In this document: positions 1 through 9,352 of the stretch, in pieces | Layout: the number at the start of each line of letters is the position of its first letter | How positions within the stretch are numbered: the first letter of the stretch is position 1 | Source of the DNA: Gramella sp. KN1008 | GTDB lineage: Bacteria > Bacteroidota > Bacteroidia > Flavobacteriales > Flavobacteriaceae | NCBI RefSeq assembly: GCF_004332155.1 | Contig: NZ_SJDV01000005.1 | Coordinates: 140,237 to 204,236, forward strand | Length of the DNA stretch: 64,000 nucleotides | Direction of reading: 5' to 3' | Position numbers and translations under genes: made by a program | The notes under the pieces: model-generated | Seen by the model: the letters and a program-made list of their open reading frames with translations, nothing else | Databases searched by the model: none | What the model was told of the DNA's origin: nothing

Positions 1-36
1 ATGAAGCTTTTTCTATATTTGCCAAAATTTATAGCA

Positions 37-948
37 ATGAAATTGCATATTACTAACGAGACTTCCAGGCTTAGAGCCGTGGTGCTCGGGACCGCCGAGA
101 GCAATGGTCCCATTCCCTCACTTGAGGAGGCTTACGATCCTAAATCTAAAGAACATATCAAGGCGGGAACCTATCCTAAAGAAGGGGATATGGTAAAGGA
201 GATCGAGGCTGTTGCCGAAGTTTTCAGAAAATATGATGTTAAAGTGTATCGCCCCGATGTGATTAAAGACTATAATCAGATCTTTACCCGGGATATAGCT
301 TTTGTTATTGAAGATAAGTTTATAAAATCCAATATCCTGCCGGATAGGGATCGGGAAATTGAAGCCATCCATGAGGTGCTGGAGCAGATTGACCCTGAAA
401 ACATTATAAGCCTGCCCGAAGTAGCACATATAGAAGGTGGGGATGTGATGCCGATGGGAGATTATATTTTCGTAGGAACCTATAAGGGTAAGGATTACAA
501 AGACTATATCACGGCACGCACCAACGTTCAGGCCGTTGAAGCTCTTCAAAAACTCTTTCCGGAAAAAAAAGTGATTTCTTTCAGTCTTAAAAAGTCGAAT
601 ACCATTGCAAGGGACAATGCCTTGCATCTTGACTGTTGCTTTCAGCCGGTGGGGAAGGATAAGGCTATCATTTATAAGGATGGTTTCCTTATAGAGGAGG
701 AATATGAATGGCTGGTGAATTTCTTCGGAAAGGATAATGTATATCATATAACCCGCGATGAAATGTATGATATGAACTCAAATATTTTCTCGATTTCGGG
801 AGATGTGGTAATTTCAGAAAAGAATTTTACAAGATTGAACACCTGGTTGAGGGAACAGGGAATTACGGTAGAAGAAGTTCCTTATGCAGAAATCGCCAAG
901 CAGGAAGGCTTATTAAGGTGCTCGACCTTACCACTTATAAGAGATTAA
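37..948 (+). CDS. Arginine deiminase/DDAH-like amidinohydrolase
   Basis: The protein has 303 residues when started at the ATG at 37. An in-frame ATG at position 1 would add 12 residues that look like leader sequence, so I prefer the inner start. It resembles the guanidino-group-modifying (amidinotransferase-fold) superfamily of arginine deiminases and dimethylarginine dimethylaminohydrolases. FTRD lies at about residues 83-86, HIEGGD at 131-136, a candidate catalytic His at 197 and a candidate catalytic Cys at 295 near the C-terminus (LLRCSTLPL). Such enzymes hydrolyse arginine or methylarginine to citrulline in the cytoplasm. The exact substrate cannot be read from sequence. The next gene is a second member of the same fold 11 bases downstream, so the pair probably acts in one arginine/citrulline route. 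Confidence 0.8.
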   Translation: MKLHITNETSRLRAVVLGTAESNGPIPSLEEAYDPKSKEHIKAGTYPKEGDMVKEIEAVAEVFRKYDVKVYRPDVIKDYNQIFTRDIAFVIEDKFIKSNILPDRDREIEAIHEVLEQIDPENIISLPEVAHIEGGDVMPMGDYIFVGTYKGKDYKDYITARTNVQAVEALQKLFPEKKVISFSLKKSNTIARDNALHLDCCFQPVGKDKAIIYKDGFLIEEEYEWLVNFFGKDNVYHITRDEMYDMNSNIFSISGDVVISEKNFTRLNTWLREQGITVEEVPYAEIAKQEGLLRCSTLPLIRD

Positions 949-959
949 AAAGAAGAAAG

Positions 960-1886
960 ATGAAGCAGGTTACAGATACAATATTGATGGTTAGACCCGT
1001 TGCCTTCAGAATGAATGAGCAAACCGCGGTAAATAACTATTTTCAGAAAAAGCTGGAAGGCGATGATATCAATGCACTGGCAGCTAAGGAGTTTGATGAG
1101 TTCGTGGAGAAACTGAGATCGGTGGGCGTGAATGTGATCGTAGTGGATGATGTACTTGAAGACAATACCCCAGACTCCATTTTTCCAAATAACTGGGTGT
1201 CTTTCCATCAGGATGGTCAGATTGCACTTTATCCTATGTTCGCGGAGAACAGGAGAAAAGAACGCCGATTGGAATATTTCGCCAGACTCGAGGAGGCCGG
1301 TTTTAAAATAACTGATATAGTAGATTATACTTCGGCTGAAGAAGACGATGTTTTCCTTGAAGGAACCGGTAGTCTTATCCTGGATCGTATAAATAGAAAA
1401 GCCTACTGTGCCATATCACCAAGAGCAGATGAGGATCTGCTTATAGAATTCTGTGAGGACTTTGAATACACCCCGGTGATTTTCAATGCCTATCAAACAG
1501 TGGGGGAGAAACGTCTTCCTATCTATCATACGAATGTGATGATGTGTTTTGGCGAAGACTTTACGGTGATCTGTCTTGATACCATCGATGATAAAAAAGA
1601 GCAGAAGAACCTTGTTAAACATCTTAAACAGGACGGGAAAGAGATCATTTCAATCACCGAAGAGCAAATGCATGAGTTTGCAGGAAATATGTTGCAGGTA
1701 GAAGGTATGGGTGGAAAGAAATATCTGGTAATGAGTGCTCGTGCTCATAAAAGCCTTACTGAAGATCAGATCAAACGTATAGAAAAGCATTGTGAGATCC
1801 TTAGCTCAGAGATCCAGACGATCGAAACCTGTGGCGGGGGAAGTGCAAGATGTATGATGGCTGAGGTGTTTTTACCGAAAGCTTAA
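960..1886 (+). CDS. ctlX: Citrulline-utilisation hydrolase CtlX-like protein
   Basis: The protein has 308 residues from the ATG at 960; an upstream in-frame start at 918 would overlap the preceding gene and is not needed. It belongs to the arginine deiminase fold and matches the family named CtlX, linked to citrulline use in Bacteroidota. Visible motifs are FPNNW (about 75-79), LEGTGS (133-138), YHTNVM (189-194) and a C-terminal GGGSARC with the likely nucleophilic Cys. It starts 11 bases after the first amidinohydrolase gene, so the two are probably cotranscribed. Its stop codon overlaps the stop codon of the convergent BCCT transporter gene, leaving no room for a separate terminator. The family name is from recognition and the reaction is inferred. 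Confidence 0.8.
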   Translation: MKQVTDTILMVRPVAFRMNEQTAVNNYFQKKLEGDDINALAAKEFDEFVEKLRSVGVNVIVVDDVLEDNTPDSIFPNNWVSFHQDGQIALYPMFAENRRKERRLEYFARLEEAGFKITDIVDYTSAEEDDVFLEGTGSLILDRINRKAYCAISPRADEDLLIEFCEDFEYTPVIFNAYQTVGEKRLPIYHTNVMMCFGEDFTVICLDTIDDKKEQKNLVKHLKQDGKEIISITEEQMHEFAGNMLQVEGMGGKKYLVMSARAHKSLTEDQIKRIEKHCEILSSEIQTIETCGGGSARCMMAEVFLPKA

Positions 1887-3376
1887 GTTGTTTTCCGGAA
1901 TAATTTAAAACTGAAAAGCAGTATTATTATCACGCTCAGAAATGCAAAAGGAAGTGAGGTGATAATAAGGAATTTCTGCATGGCAGTGAGAACGTTGCTA
2001 TCAGGCTTCACGTTCCCTAGCACGATTATCGCTTCACAAAATAAAAGAATAAGTACCGCCCATGCCAGGCGGTATTTTCTTTTTGGTTCCTGGCGACCAT
2101 GATCAGTGAACATGCTAAGTACAAAGATTGCCGAGTCTACCGAGGTCACTAGGAAACTTATCAGTAAAACTATCACAGTAAGGCTTGATAAAAGTGAAAC
2201 GGGATAGGCTTCGAAAAAGACGAACATGGAAGTGAAAACATTTCCGAATTCATCATTATAACTCTTCCAGCTTTCAATAAGCTCAAACGCCGATGTTCCA
2301 AAAACACTGAACCAGAAAAAGCTTCCAACAGAAGGAATAAGCAGTACTCCGAGGATCATCTCCCGAAGCGTGCGCCCCCTGGAAATACGTGCTATGAAAA
2401 TTCCCGTAAACGGAGCCCATGCCAGCCAGAATGCCCAGTAATAATAGGTCCAATCCGTTAGAAATTGAATGCCTGGATTGAATTTACCTATAGCAAGGCT
2501 TAAGGGAATAAAGTCTATTATGTAGTGATATAATGCAGTAAAGAAATTGCTTACTATATCCTCTATATTTCCGGTTAGAAGAACAAAGATCATCAGGATC
2601 AGAGCGATATAGATATTCCAGTTTGAAATTCTCTTTATTCCTTTGTGCACCCCGGCCCAGGCTGATATGAAGGCTAGTGAACAAATTAAGAAAACCAGTA
2701 GGAGATTAGTAGTAAGATCACCGGGTTCCCGGGATTCCAGATGGCTTAGACCTCCTTCTATCTGAGTGGTTCCTAATCCGATGGCTGCTACTAGTCCTAT
2801 AACTGTGGTGAGGATGGTAAGTATATCAATTGTCGGAGGAAGGACCCTGTTCTTCCTGATTTCTGGAAAACCGGAGCTCAGTCTGACATCTGCTTTATCC
2901 ACAAAAATGGAGTAGCCTAAGATCACTGCGAAAATGCCATAGAAGGCCCAGGCTGTAAACCCCCACTGGTAAAAGGTGTATTCCAGAGAAATAATTTCAG
3001 CTGACTCGCCACTTTTAATCGGAGGATTCAAAAGCATGAATACCGGTTCCTGTACTGCCCGTAGCAATATGCCCGCTCCCATTCCGGCACTGTAAAGCAT
3101 GGCGATCCATGAAATTTTGTCAAATTCGGGGGCGGATTTTCCAAGCCTTATTTTTCCGGCTTTTGAAAAGGCTAGGATCAGCAAAAATAATACGCAGGCC
3201 AGGCCAAGCCAGAGATAAAAAGTGCCAAAATAGGAGCGTACCCACAGTGAAACCTTTTCAATAAGCTCATAGAAAAAACCGGTGAACCAGAAAATCAAGA
3301 TGGAACTTATGATAAGTATAACGGCAGAGATCGAAAATACCTTGTTTTTTATAAGAATATTGAATTTTGATTTCAA
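1883..3376 (-). CDS. BCCT family betaine/choline/carnitine-type transporter
   Basis: This is a 497-residue integral inner-membrane protein with about twelve hydrophobic segments. The BCCT signature is present around residues 310-340 (DWTYYYWAFWLAWAPFTG followed by FIARISRGRTLREM), and the substrate-site region GMGAGILLRAVQEPVF lies near residues 98-113. BCCT carriers take up quaternary ammonium compounds such as glycine betaine with Na+ or H+, usually for osmoprotection, which would suit a marine bacterium. The only plausible start is a TTG at 3376, because the next in-frame Met (about residue 92) would delete the first membrane helices. It lies 26 bases after the YbjT-like gene, suggesting cotranscription, and its stop overlaps that of ctlX on the other strand. 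The substrate is not determined. Confidence 0.88.
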   Translation of the reverse strand: MKSKFNILIKNKVFSISAVILIISSILIFWFTGFFYELIEKVSLWVRSYFGTFYLWLGLACVLFLLILAFSKAGKIRLGKSAPEFDKISWIAMLYSAGMGAGILLRAVQEPVFMLLNPPIKSGESAEIISLEYTFYQWGFTAWAFYGIFAVILGYSIFVDKADVRLSSGFPEIRKNRVLPPTIDILTILTTVIGLVAAIGLGTTQIEGGLSHLESREPGDLTTNLLLVFLICSLAFISAWAGVHKGIKRISNWNIYIALILMIFVLLTGNIEDIVSNFFTALYHYIIDFIPLSLAIGKFNPGIQFLTDWTYYYWAFWLAWAPFTGIFIARISRGRTLREMILGVLLIPSVGSFFWFSVFGTSAFELIESWKSYNDEFGNVFTSMFVFFEAYPVSLLSSLTVIVLLISFLVTSVDSAIFVLSMFTDHGRQEPKRKYRLAWAVLILLFCEAIIVLGNVKPDSNVLTAMQKFLIITSLPFAFLSVIIILLFSFKLFRKTT

Positions 3377-3402
3377 GGGCCGCCTTTGTTGTTTTCTTAA
3401 AG

Positions 3403-4839
3403 CTACTTCTTTTTATTGCCCTTCGCAATTTTGTTGATCATTCCTTCAAAGATGAAATAGTGAAAGGGATACATGGAGTACCAGTAGGCTCGGCCCATTA
3501 ATCCTTTTGGGCGAAAGGTGGCATTTTGGTGAAGAACATTATTCTCGTCTATCTTGAATTCCAGCCAGGCTTCACCCGGAACTTTCATTTCAGCAAATAG
3601 CAATAGTCTGCGTTCCTCCCTGTCTGCCAATAGAACACGCCAGAAATCGAGTGAATCTCCCGCGTTTATCTTATTGGGATGAGTTCTTCCTCTTCTAAGA
3701 CCAACTCCTCCGGCCAGTTTATCAAGATAGCCCCTTACTTTCCATAGCCAGTTCCCATAATACCAGCCGGTAAGTCCACCAATAGCCCAGATGCGATCCA
3801 GAACTTCTTCGGGATTTTCGATCTGTACCGACTTCTTATCCTGTAAGCAGCCATATTTTGGGATCTGAATATATTTGTTAAGCTCCTTTCTGAATCTTCC
3901 ACTACTAAGAGAGTCTTTCCAGCTTGAGATCACTTCGTTCTGCTCTATCTTGTAAAAGGCTAGTTTGATCGCCTCCTTGTAATGAATGGGTTCTATGTTC
4001 AGTATCTCCTGGAGCCTTGTGTCTTTCGTGATCACTTCTACTGACATGCTGTCTACCAGGTTCTGTGCAAGTCTGTAAGATGTTGAGGTGACGAAATACA
4101 GCCAGTAAGAACTTAATTTAGGTGACATTACCGGGACACCAATTATAAGGATCTTTAAACCGCGAATTTCGGCATACTGCTCCATCATTTCCTGATAGGT
4201 GAGTATATCGGGGCCGCCCACGTCAAAAGACTCGTTGTAGCATTCTTCCCTGCCAATTACTCCCGTAAGGTATTTGATGATATCTCTAATGGCGATGGGC
4301 TGGCATTTTGTTTTCACCCATTTTGGGGTGATCATCACCGGTAGTTTTTCACAGAGGTCTCTTATAATCTCAAAGGATGAGCTACCCGAGCCCACAATGA
4401 TTGCGGCCCGAAGTACGGTTAGGTTAAAATTTCCTTTATAAAGTATCTCTTCAACCTTTTTCCGTGATTTTAAATGTTTGGAAAGTTCTTCCTGATTAAT
4501 GATTCCGCTCAAGTAGATCACCTGGTTTACTGATGTTTCAGCCATCATTAAGTTGAAGTTCTCAGCAGCCTGAGCTTCCTGCTTATCAAAATCTTTGGTA
4601 GAACCGGTCATCGAGTGGATCAGGTAGTAGGCCACATCGATATTCTTTATTTTTTCAGGAGCTTTGGAATCCTCTAAAAAATCTATTTCGACGATCTCCA
4701 CCTTTTTTTTGAGTTCGTCATAGGAAGTGAATCTGTTTCTGTTACGCACCGCACACACAACTTCATGGCCCTGTTCCAGTAATTGTGGTAAAAGCCTCAT
4801 GCCTATATATCCATTGGCGCCGGTTAGTAAAATTCGCAT
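3403..4839 (-). CDS. YbjT-like SDR family protein with C-terminal DUF2867-type domain
   Basis: The protein has 478 residues. The N-terminal 300 or so form an NAD(P)-binding Rossmann domain of the atypical extended SDR type, with the dinucleotide motif GANGYIGM at residues 7-14. The C-terminal 150 residues (from about GGLTGWYYGNWLW onward) match the DUF2867-type domain that follows this kind of SDR in YbjT-like proteins. Related proteins are annotated as NAD(P)H-binding or NmrA-like proteins without a settled reaction. It is cytoplasmic, with no signal peptide. It is the first gene of a leftward pair with the BCCT transporter, and the link may simply be cotranscription. Substrate and physiological role are unknown. 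Confidence 0.75.
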   Translation of the reverse strand: MRILLTGANGYIGMRLLPQLLEQGHEVVCAVRNRNRFTSYDELKKKVEIVEIDFLEDSKAPEKIKNIDVAYYLIHSMTGSTKDFDKQEAQAAENFNLMMAETSVNQVIYLSGIINQEELSKHLKSRKKVEEILYKGNFNLTVLRAAIIVGSGSSSFEIIRDLCEKLPVMITPKWVKTKCQPIAIRDIIKYLTGVIGREECYNESFDVGGPDILTYQEMMEQYAEIRGLKILIIGVPVMSPKLSSYWLYFVTSTSYRLAQNLVDSMSVEVITKDTRLQEILNIEPIHYKEAIKLAFYKIEQNEVISSWKDSLSSGRFRKELNKYIQIPKYGCLQDKKSVQIENPEEVLDRIWAIGGLTGWYYGNWLWKVRGYLDKLAGGVGLRRGRTHPNKINAGDSLDFWRVLLADREERRLLLFAEMKVPGEAWLEFKIDENNVLHQNATFRPKGLMGRAYWYSMYPFHYFIFEGMINKIAKGNKKK

Positions 4840-4909
4840 TTCGGTGATTTACCCATCAAATTAGAAATTTAATTATTACTTTCACTCTGGATTAATAAAA
4901 CTTTATTAA

Positions 4910-5113
4910 ATGAATAACGTGCTTAAATTCGTACTCTTGATAATAGGGGTGGGCCTTGTAGGTTATGGAATTTATACTCTGGTTACTCCTGAATTTTCAA
5001 TAGATGCAGGCCCGCTGCAGGTAGAAGCACAGGGTGATAATACCCAGTCTTATGCCATGATAATTTTTGGTATCCTTTCTCTGGTTGGAGGTCTGGCGTT
5101 TAAAAGAAGATAA
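4910..5113 (+). CDS. Small two-helix membrane protein, DUF3185-like
   Basis: A 67-residue protein with hydrophobic segments at about residues 5-25 and 48-63, separated by a polar loop containing FSIDAGPLQVEAQGDN, and a basic C-terminal tail KRR. The two-helix layout with an AMIIFGILSLVGG second helix resembles small DUF3185-type inner-membrane proteins. No function is known for these. It is divergent from the YbjT-like gene, with an AT-rich 70-base gap between them. I consider it a real gene because of the clean ATG, the coherent hydrophobic pattern and the absence of any competing frame. Confidence 0.65.
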   Translation: MNNVLKFVLLIIGVGLVGYGIYTLVTPEFSIDAGPLQVEAQGDNTQSYAMIIFGILSLVGGLAFKRR

Positions 5114-5131
5114 ACGCTTAAACAGTCTTAA

Positions 5132-5557
5132 CTACAGGTCACCAATTTGAGTGGGAGCATTATCTGATTTATAATCGATGATCTTTTTGAAGAATTTATG
5201 TATCCCGGGTTTATCGGCCTTTACTTTAATAAAATAGTGATCTATATATATACTATATTCCTCGGCCTTTCCCTTGTAAAGGTTTAGCTTGAAATAGGGT
5301 ATGACCAGGGCATAGGTTTCCAGCAGGGATCTGAACATCACAATAATTCCGTTATTTCTCATTTCTACATTGCAAACATTGGTATTGTTATCCAGGATAA
5401 GCAAGTTGTGAATATCGATACTGGCAGAGGTGATCTGTAATTTTGGTGAGCCGGTGCCTTTGAGTTTCACCCTTTCAAACAGTGTAAATGGTTTTCCTAC
5501 TTTTTCATTTATCCTTTCAGATATAGCAGGACGGTTATAGGATATATTCAGTAGCAT
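5132..5557 (-). CDS. Conserved hypothetical protein
   Basis: The open frame reaches up to 5683, but the first 42 codons overlap the argS start and read as non-coding, so I place the start at the ATG at 5557 (141 residues, beginning MLLNISYNRP). There is no signal peptide or membrane helix. The sequence alternates beta-rich segments and ends in a lysine-rich stretch followed by DNAPTQIGDL. I do not recognise the family; it resembles small flavobacterial proteins of unknown function. It is divergent from argS, whose promoter box sits between the two genes. Confidence 0.55.
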   Translation of the reverse strand: MLLNISYNRPAISERINEKVGKPFTLFERVKLKGTGSPKLQITSASIDIHNLLILDNNTNVCNVEMRNNGIIVMFRSLLETYALVIPYFKLNLYKGKAEEYSIYIDHYFIKVKADKPGIHKFFKKIIDYKSDNAPTQIGDL

Positions 5558-5620
5558 TTCTTTTTTCCTAAATATAAGGATTTGGGTATAAAGCGGGCCT
5601 TCTGAAACTTCATTTCTTTT

Positions 5621-5628
5621 TATCTTTG
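5621..5628 (+). promoter_or_regulatory. Bacteroidota-type -7 box for argS
   Basis: TATCTTTG fits the TAnnTTTG consensus of the main Bacteroidota sigma factor and ends 40 bases before the argS ATG. No clear TTG -33 element is visible at the usual spacing, so this is a motif match only. Confidence 0.5.
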
Positions 5629-5668
5629 CGCACTTATTAATCGGAAATACGCTAAAAAGCATAGGAAA

Positions 5669-7447
5669 ATGAGTATTGAACAAATTCTTGCATCAAAGGT
5701 TAAAGAAGCGGTAAAGAAACATTATGAAGTTGAACCTGAAAGTATCGAATTTCAGCCTACCCGTAAGGATTTTGAAGGGGATATCACCCTGGTGGTCTTT
5801 CCTATGCTGAAGCAGGTAAAAACCAATCCCGCGCAATTAGCTGAAAATATTGGGAAATATCTTGAAGAGGAAGTTGAAGAAGTAGCCGGATTTAATGTAA
5901 TTCAGGGTTTTCTTAATATCGTGATCAGCGATGATCATTATATCAATTTCTTCAATGAAATAAAAGATCGTGAAGATTTTGGAATTCTGTTGCCCCAGAC
6001 CGATGCTAGCGGGATCATGGTGGAATATTCTTCACCTAACACCAACAAGCCTTTGCATTTAGGGCATATCAGAAATAATCTTTTGGGATATTCGGTTTCT
6101 GAAATTTTAAAAGCGGCAGGTAACGAGGTGTATAAGGTTCAGGTTATCAACGATCGCGGAATCCATATCTGTAAATCCATGGTGGCCTGGCAGAAATTCG
6201 GCAACGGGGAAACTCCTGAATCTACCGGCCTGAAAGGAGATAAACTCGTTGGAAACTATTACGTAAAGTTCGATCAGGAATATAAAAAGGAAATCGCTCA
6301 GCTACAGGAAGAAGGAAAGTCAGAGGATGAAGCAAAAGCACAGGCTCCTATCTTTGTTGAAGCCCAGGAAATGCTTAGAAAATGGGAGGCTAACGATCCT
6401 GAGGTCGTAAAGCTTTGGGAAACTATGAACCGGTGGGTTTATGATGGTTTTGATAAGACCTATGATGCCCTGGGAGTTGATTTTGATAAGAACTATTATG
6501 AAAGTGAGACCTATCTTCTAGGGAAGGACAACGTGCAAAAAGGACTTGAAGATGGCGTTTTCTTTAAAAAGGAAGATGGTAGCGTTTGGATAGACCTTAG
6601 CGATGAAGGCCTTGATGAAAAGATAGTTCTTAGAAGTGATGGTACTGCCGTTTATATGACCCAGGATATAGGGACTGCGATCCAACGGTTCAAGGATTTT
6701 GACATCAATCAGATGGTTTATACCGTAGGTAATGAGCAGGATTATCATTTTAAAGTCCTTTTCCTCATTCTGAAAAAGCTCGGCTTTGACTGGGCAGATG
6801 CCCTTTATCACCTTAGTTACGGCATGGTGGATCTTCCATCAGGAAAAATGAAGAGCCGTGAAGGCACAGTGGTTGATGCCGATGATCTAATTAAAGAAAT
6901 GACAGCTACAGCTAAGGATATCTCTGAAGAACTGGGAAAACTTGATGGATATTCAGATGCTGAAAAGGAGGAACTCTACCGCATTATAGGACTTGGAGCT
7001 CTTAAATATTATATTCTGAAAGTTGATCCAAGAAAACGTATTCTGTTTAATCCTGAAGAATCTGTGGATTTCCAGGGAAATACCGGGCCATTTATCCAGT
7101 ATACCTATGCAAGAATTCAATCTATCTTAAGAAAGGCCGAATTTGATACTTCAGCACAACTTTCGAAGGACTTTCAATTTCACGAAAAGGAAAAGGAACT
7201 AATCAAACAGCTACAACTGTTTCCCGAGACCGTTGGTCTTGCAGCAGAAAACCTTTCTCCGGCCCTGATCGCCAACTATATCTACGAACTGGTTAAATCT
7301 TTCAATTCGTTCTATCAGAATGTTCCAATTCTGGGGATTGAAAATGAAGAAGAGAAGGTGTTCAGAGTACAGCTAGCCAGATCGGTCGCCAGTGTTATTA
7401 AATCAGGCTTCAAACTACTTGGAATAGAGGTTCCGGAAAGAATGTAA
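5669..7447 (+). CDS. argS: Arginyl-tRNA synthetase
   Basis: A 592-residue class I aminoacyl-tRNA synthetase, of normal length for ArgRS. It charges tRNA-Arg with arginine in the cytoplasm. The N-terminal add-1 domain spans about residues 1-100. The HIGH-type motif HLGH is at 130-133 inside SSPNTNKPLHLGHIRNN, and a KMSK-like loop appears as MKSREG around residue 392. The C-terminal helical anticodon-binding domain ends with the family-typical VPERM. It is a single-gene unit: a TATCTTTG promoter box lies upstream and a strong hairpin terminator immediately downstream. Confidence 0.98.
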   Translation: MSIEQILASKVKEAVKKHYEVEPESIEFQPTRKDFEGDITLVVFPMLKQVKTNPAQLAENIGKYLEEEVEEVAGFNVIQGFLNIVISDDHYINFFNEIKDREDFGILLPQTDASGIMVEYSSPNTNKPLHLGHIRNNLLGYSVSEILKAAGNEVYKVQVINDRGIHICKSMVAWQKFGNGETPESTGLKGDKLVGNYYVKFDQEYKKEIAQLQEEGKSEDEAKAQAPIFVEAQEMLRKWEANDPEVVKLWETMNRWVYDGFDKTYDALGVDFDKNYYESETYLLGKDNVQKGLEDGVFFKKEDGSVWIDLSDEGLDEKIVLRSDGTAVYMTQDIGTAIQRFKDFDINQMVYTVGNEQDYHFKVLFLILKKLGFDWADALYHLSYGMVDLPSGKMKSREGTVVDADDLIKEMTATAKDISEELGKLDGYSDAEKEELYRIIGLGALKYYILKVDPRKRILFNPEESVDFQGNTGPFIQYTYARIQSILRKAEFDTSAQLSKDFQFHEKEKELIKQLQLFPETVGLAAENLSPALIANYIYELVKSFNSFYQNVPILGIENEEEKVFRVQLARSVASVIKSGFKLLGIEVPERM

Positions 7448-7455
7448 AGATCAAT

Positions 7456-7487
7456 TTCTGCCCGGGTTACCGGGCAGAAGTTTTTTC
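7456..7487 (+). terminator. Intrinsic terminator after argS
   Basis: A perfect 10-bp stem (TTCTGCCCGG at 7456-7465 with CCGGGCAGAA at 7470-7479), a 4-base loop and a run of T follow the argS stop codon by 8 bases. Confidence 0.9.
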
Positions 7488-7507
7488 ATTAGACTCCGGT
7501 ATTATTC

Positions 7508-9301
7508 TTATACCAGCTGTTCTTTTAGTCTGTAAATTTCTTCCTCAGAGTTTAAAAGTATCTTTCTGAACTGGTCGGAATTGGACAGATAATTCTCTAC
7601 TAGCAGGTTTTTGTAGTATTCCATGCCTTCTAAAAGGTTGTTGCAAAACTTTTGATAAGATTTTTTTGTCCTGGGATCGGGAGAAATATGTTCAAGCACC
7701 TGTTTTTTGAGATGGTCAACATAGAGTGTGAGCTCTTTGGCGAACATATTGGGACGCTCCGAACGATTCATGATACTCTTCCTGCCGTAGATATGGCCTG
7801 TAATTTCCTCCAGGCTTACTTTTCTGTTGAAATTAGCAATATTGGGACCGGGACAAATAGTCACGGCTTTGAGGTTTTTCACGAATTCTTCTTCATGTTG
7901 GATCGGCGCTGAATTGCTAAGTCCCACGCATAGGCATTCTTTCTCCAGAACCTCACTTTTCTGTTTTTCATACTCGGCTTCAGGTAGCTGGGAGGCCTTC
8001 AGCTGAGCGAGTTTTAGATTTTGATACTTCTTTGAGGCAGTACAAATAGGTTTCTTTGTAAATTCGGTGTTCGATACCAAATATTTCTCCGGGCAACTGC
8101 TTCCGGGTTTACCTTGAATAATTCTTTTTAATCTTTCCTTTTCCGAACTCGTGCCTTTAAGATAATTGAAACTTACCCCTAGAGGACTGCTTCCACTAAG
8201 AACAACATCCTTATCCTTGGAGTTCTGAAGCACCATAAGAGTATCCTCATCTACTGTAGTCGCTTCCGGGCAAAGTAAAAATGGTGTTCCCCAGCCGGTG
8301 CTGTCTACTTGGTAATAATTTTGCAGGAACTGATCTTCTTCATAGGTTCCAATGCCGCCCTGGGCCGTAATTTTTATGGGATGAGGTTTTTCAAACCTTT
8401 TTAGTCCCAGTGCCTCTATTGATTTATTATAGAGCTCATATAGACTGTCCTGTAACTCTTTTTTTCGATTTTTGAATTCTTCCAGGATAGGTCCCATTAG
8501 TGAACCCTGGGTGGCAAAAGCATGTCCCCCACAGTTCAAACCTGATTCAATGCGGAATTCGCTAACCCAAAGGCCTTTTTTTGCCAGATATTTCCCCTGG
8601 ATCAGGGCCGAGCGAAAATCGCTCACTTTAATAATGATCCTTTTTCGGAATTTCCCCCAGTCGTATGCATCAAATTCCCTGAAATTTTCAAGGTAATTGT
8701 ACAGGCGGGGATTCATGCCGGCAGAAAAAATAACGGCAGAATTATCAAGGTTGCTTTTAGCGTAACCTTTCAGAGCGGTTAGAGCATCCGATCCATCTGG
8801 GATGGGATTCCCTTTCCTGTCGTTCACCTCCCTGTCTACTTTGGTCATTATATTAACCTCGATGGCTCCAGGCTGTATGTTGTTCCTTAACTCGTTTTCA
8901 AGAATTTTTTTATCCTCTGGTTCTGCTGTAGACAGGAATTGAAGATATCTTTTCTTGAGATCACTTGCATCCGGTAACATGTCAAAGTATTTCACAAGGT
9001 CTGAGCCTTTTTCCATGGAAGCTTTCCGAAGTTCTTCCATGCGATCTTTTACCATTCGATTAACTAGGTTCAAATAGTCTGTAACCCGTTTGGCTCTGTG
9101 ATCCTTTTCCTGGTTGGTAATTGGAATATAAGGTTCGTTATTTTGCTTGTAGTAAACCTTTCGCATTACTTCAATAAGATTGTCTTCAACAATAGAAATA
9201 GCTGAAGTGATCCCGAAACTTGCAACTTTTATTGGAGTATCAATAGTATAAGCGATTCCCATTACAGGGATGTGAAAGGTATGTGGAGATAGATTTATCA
9301 T
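7508..9301 (-). CDS. Uncharacterised 597-residue cysteine-containing protein
   Basis: I do not recognise a named family for this cytoplasmic 597-residue protein. It starts MINLSPHTFHIPVMGIAYTI. In the middle, ITAQGGIGTY (about 311-320) and GWGTPFLLCPEA (336-347) recall the glycine-rich phosphate/flavin-binding turns of FMN TIM-barrel enzymes such as nitronate monooxygenase, but this is a weak resemblance. Cysteines cluster in the second half, at about residues 257, 344, 403, 420, 456, 458 and 483. SSCPEK, PICTAS, ECLCVG and TICPGP could supply metal or Fe-S ligands. The last 100 residues are helical and charged. It stands alone between argS and ffh, read leftward, with a perfect 14-bp palindrome about 50 bases upstream of its start. 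Confidence 0.75.
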   Translation of the reverse strand: MINLSPHTFHIPVMGIAYTIDTPIKVASFGITSAISIVEDNLIEVMRKVYYKQNNEPYIPITNQEKDHRAKRVTDYLNLVNRMVKDRMEELRKASMEKGSDLVKYFDMLPDASDLKKRYLQFLSTAEPEDKKILENELRNNIQPGAIEVNIMTKVDREVNDRKGNPIPDGSDALTALKGYAKSNLDNSAVIFSAGMNPRLYNYLENFREFDAYDWGKFRKRIIIKVSDFRSALIQGKYLAKKGLWVSEFRIESGLNCGGHAFATQGSLMGPILEEFKNRKKELQDSLYELYNKSIEALGLKRFEKPHPIKITAQGGIGTYEEDQFLQNYYQVDSTGWGTPFLLCPEATTVDEDTLMVLQNSKDKDVVLSGSSPLGVSFNYLKGTSSEKERLKRIIQGKPGSSCPEKYLVSNTEFTKKPICTASKKYQNLKLAQLKASQLPEAEYEKQKSEVLEKECLCVGLSNSAPIQHEEEFVKNLKAVTICPGPNIANFNRKVSLEEITGHIYGRKSIMNRSERPNMFAKELTLYVDHLKKQVLEHISPDPRTKKSYQKFCNNLLEGMEYYKNLLVENYLSNSDQFRKILLNSEEEIYRLKEQLV

Positions 9302-9352
9302 AGGTCGTAAAAAATTAAGCGGGCAATATGAGATTCTAATTCGATAGGAAAA

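Noticed and set aside
118..747. Long minus-strand open frame inside the first amidinohydrolase gene
   Set aside because: It lies wholly inside a well-supported plus-strand gene, shows no family resemblance and has skewed composition; it is a shadow frame.
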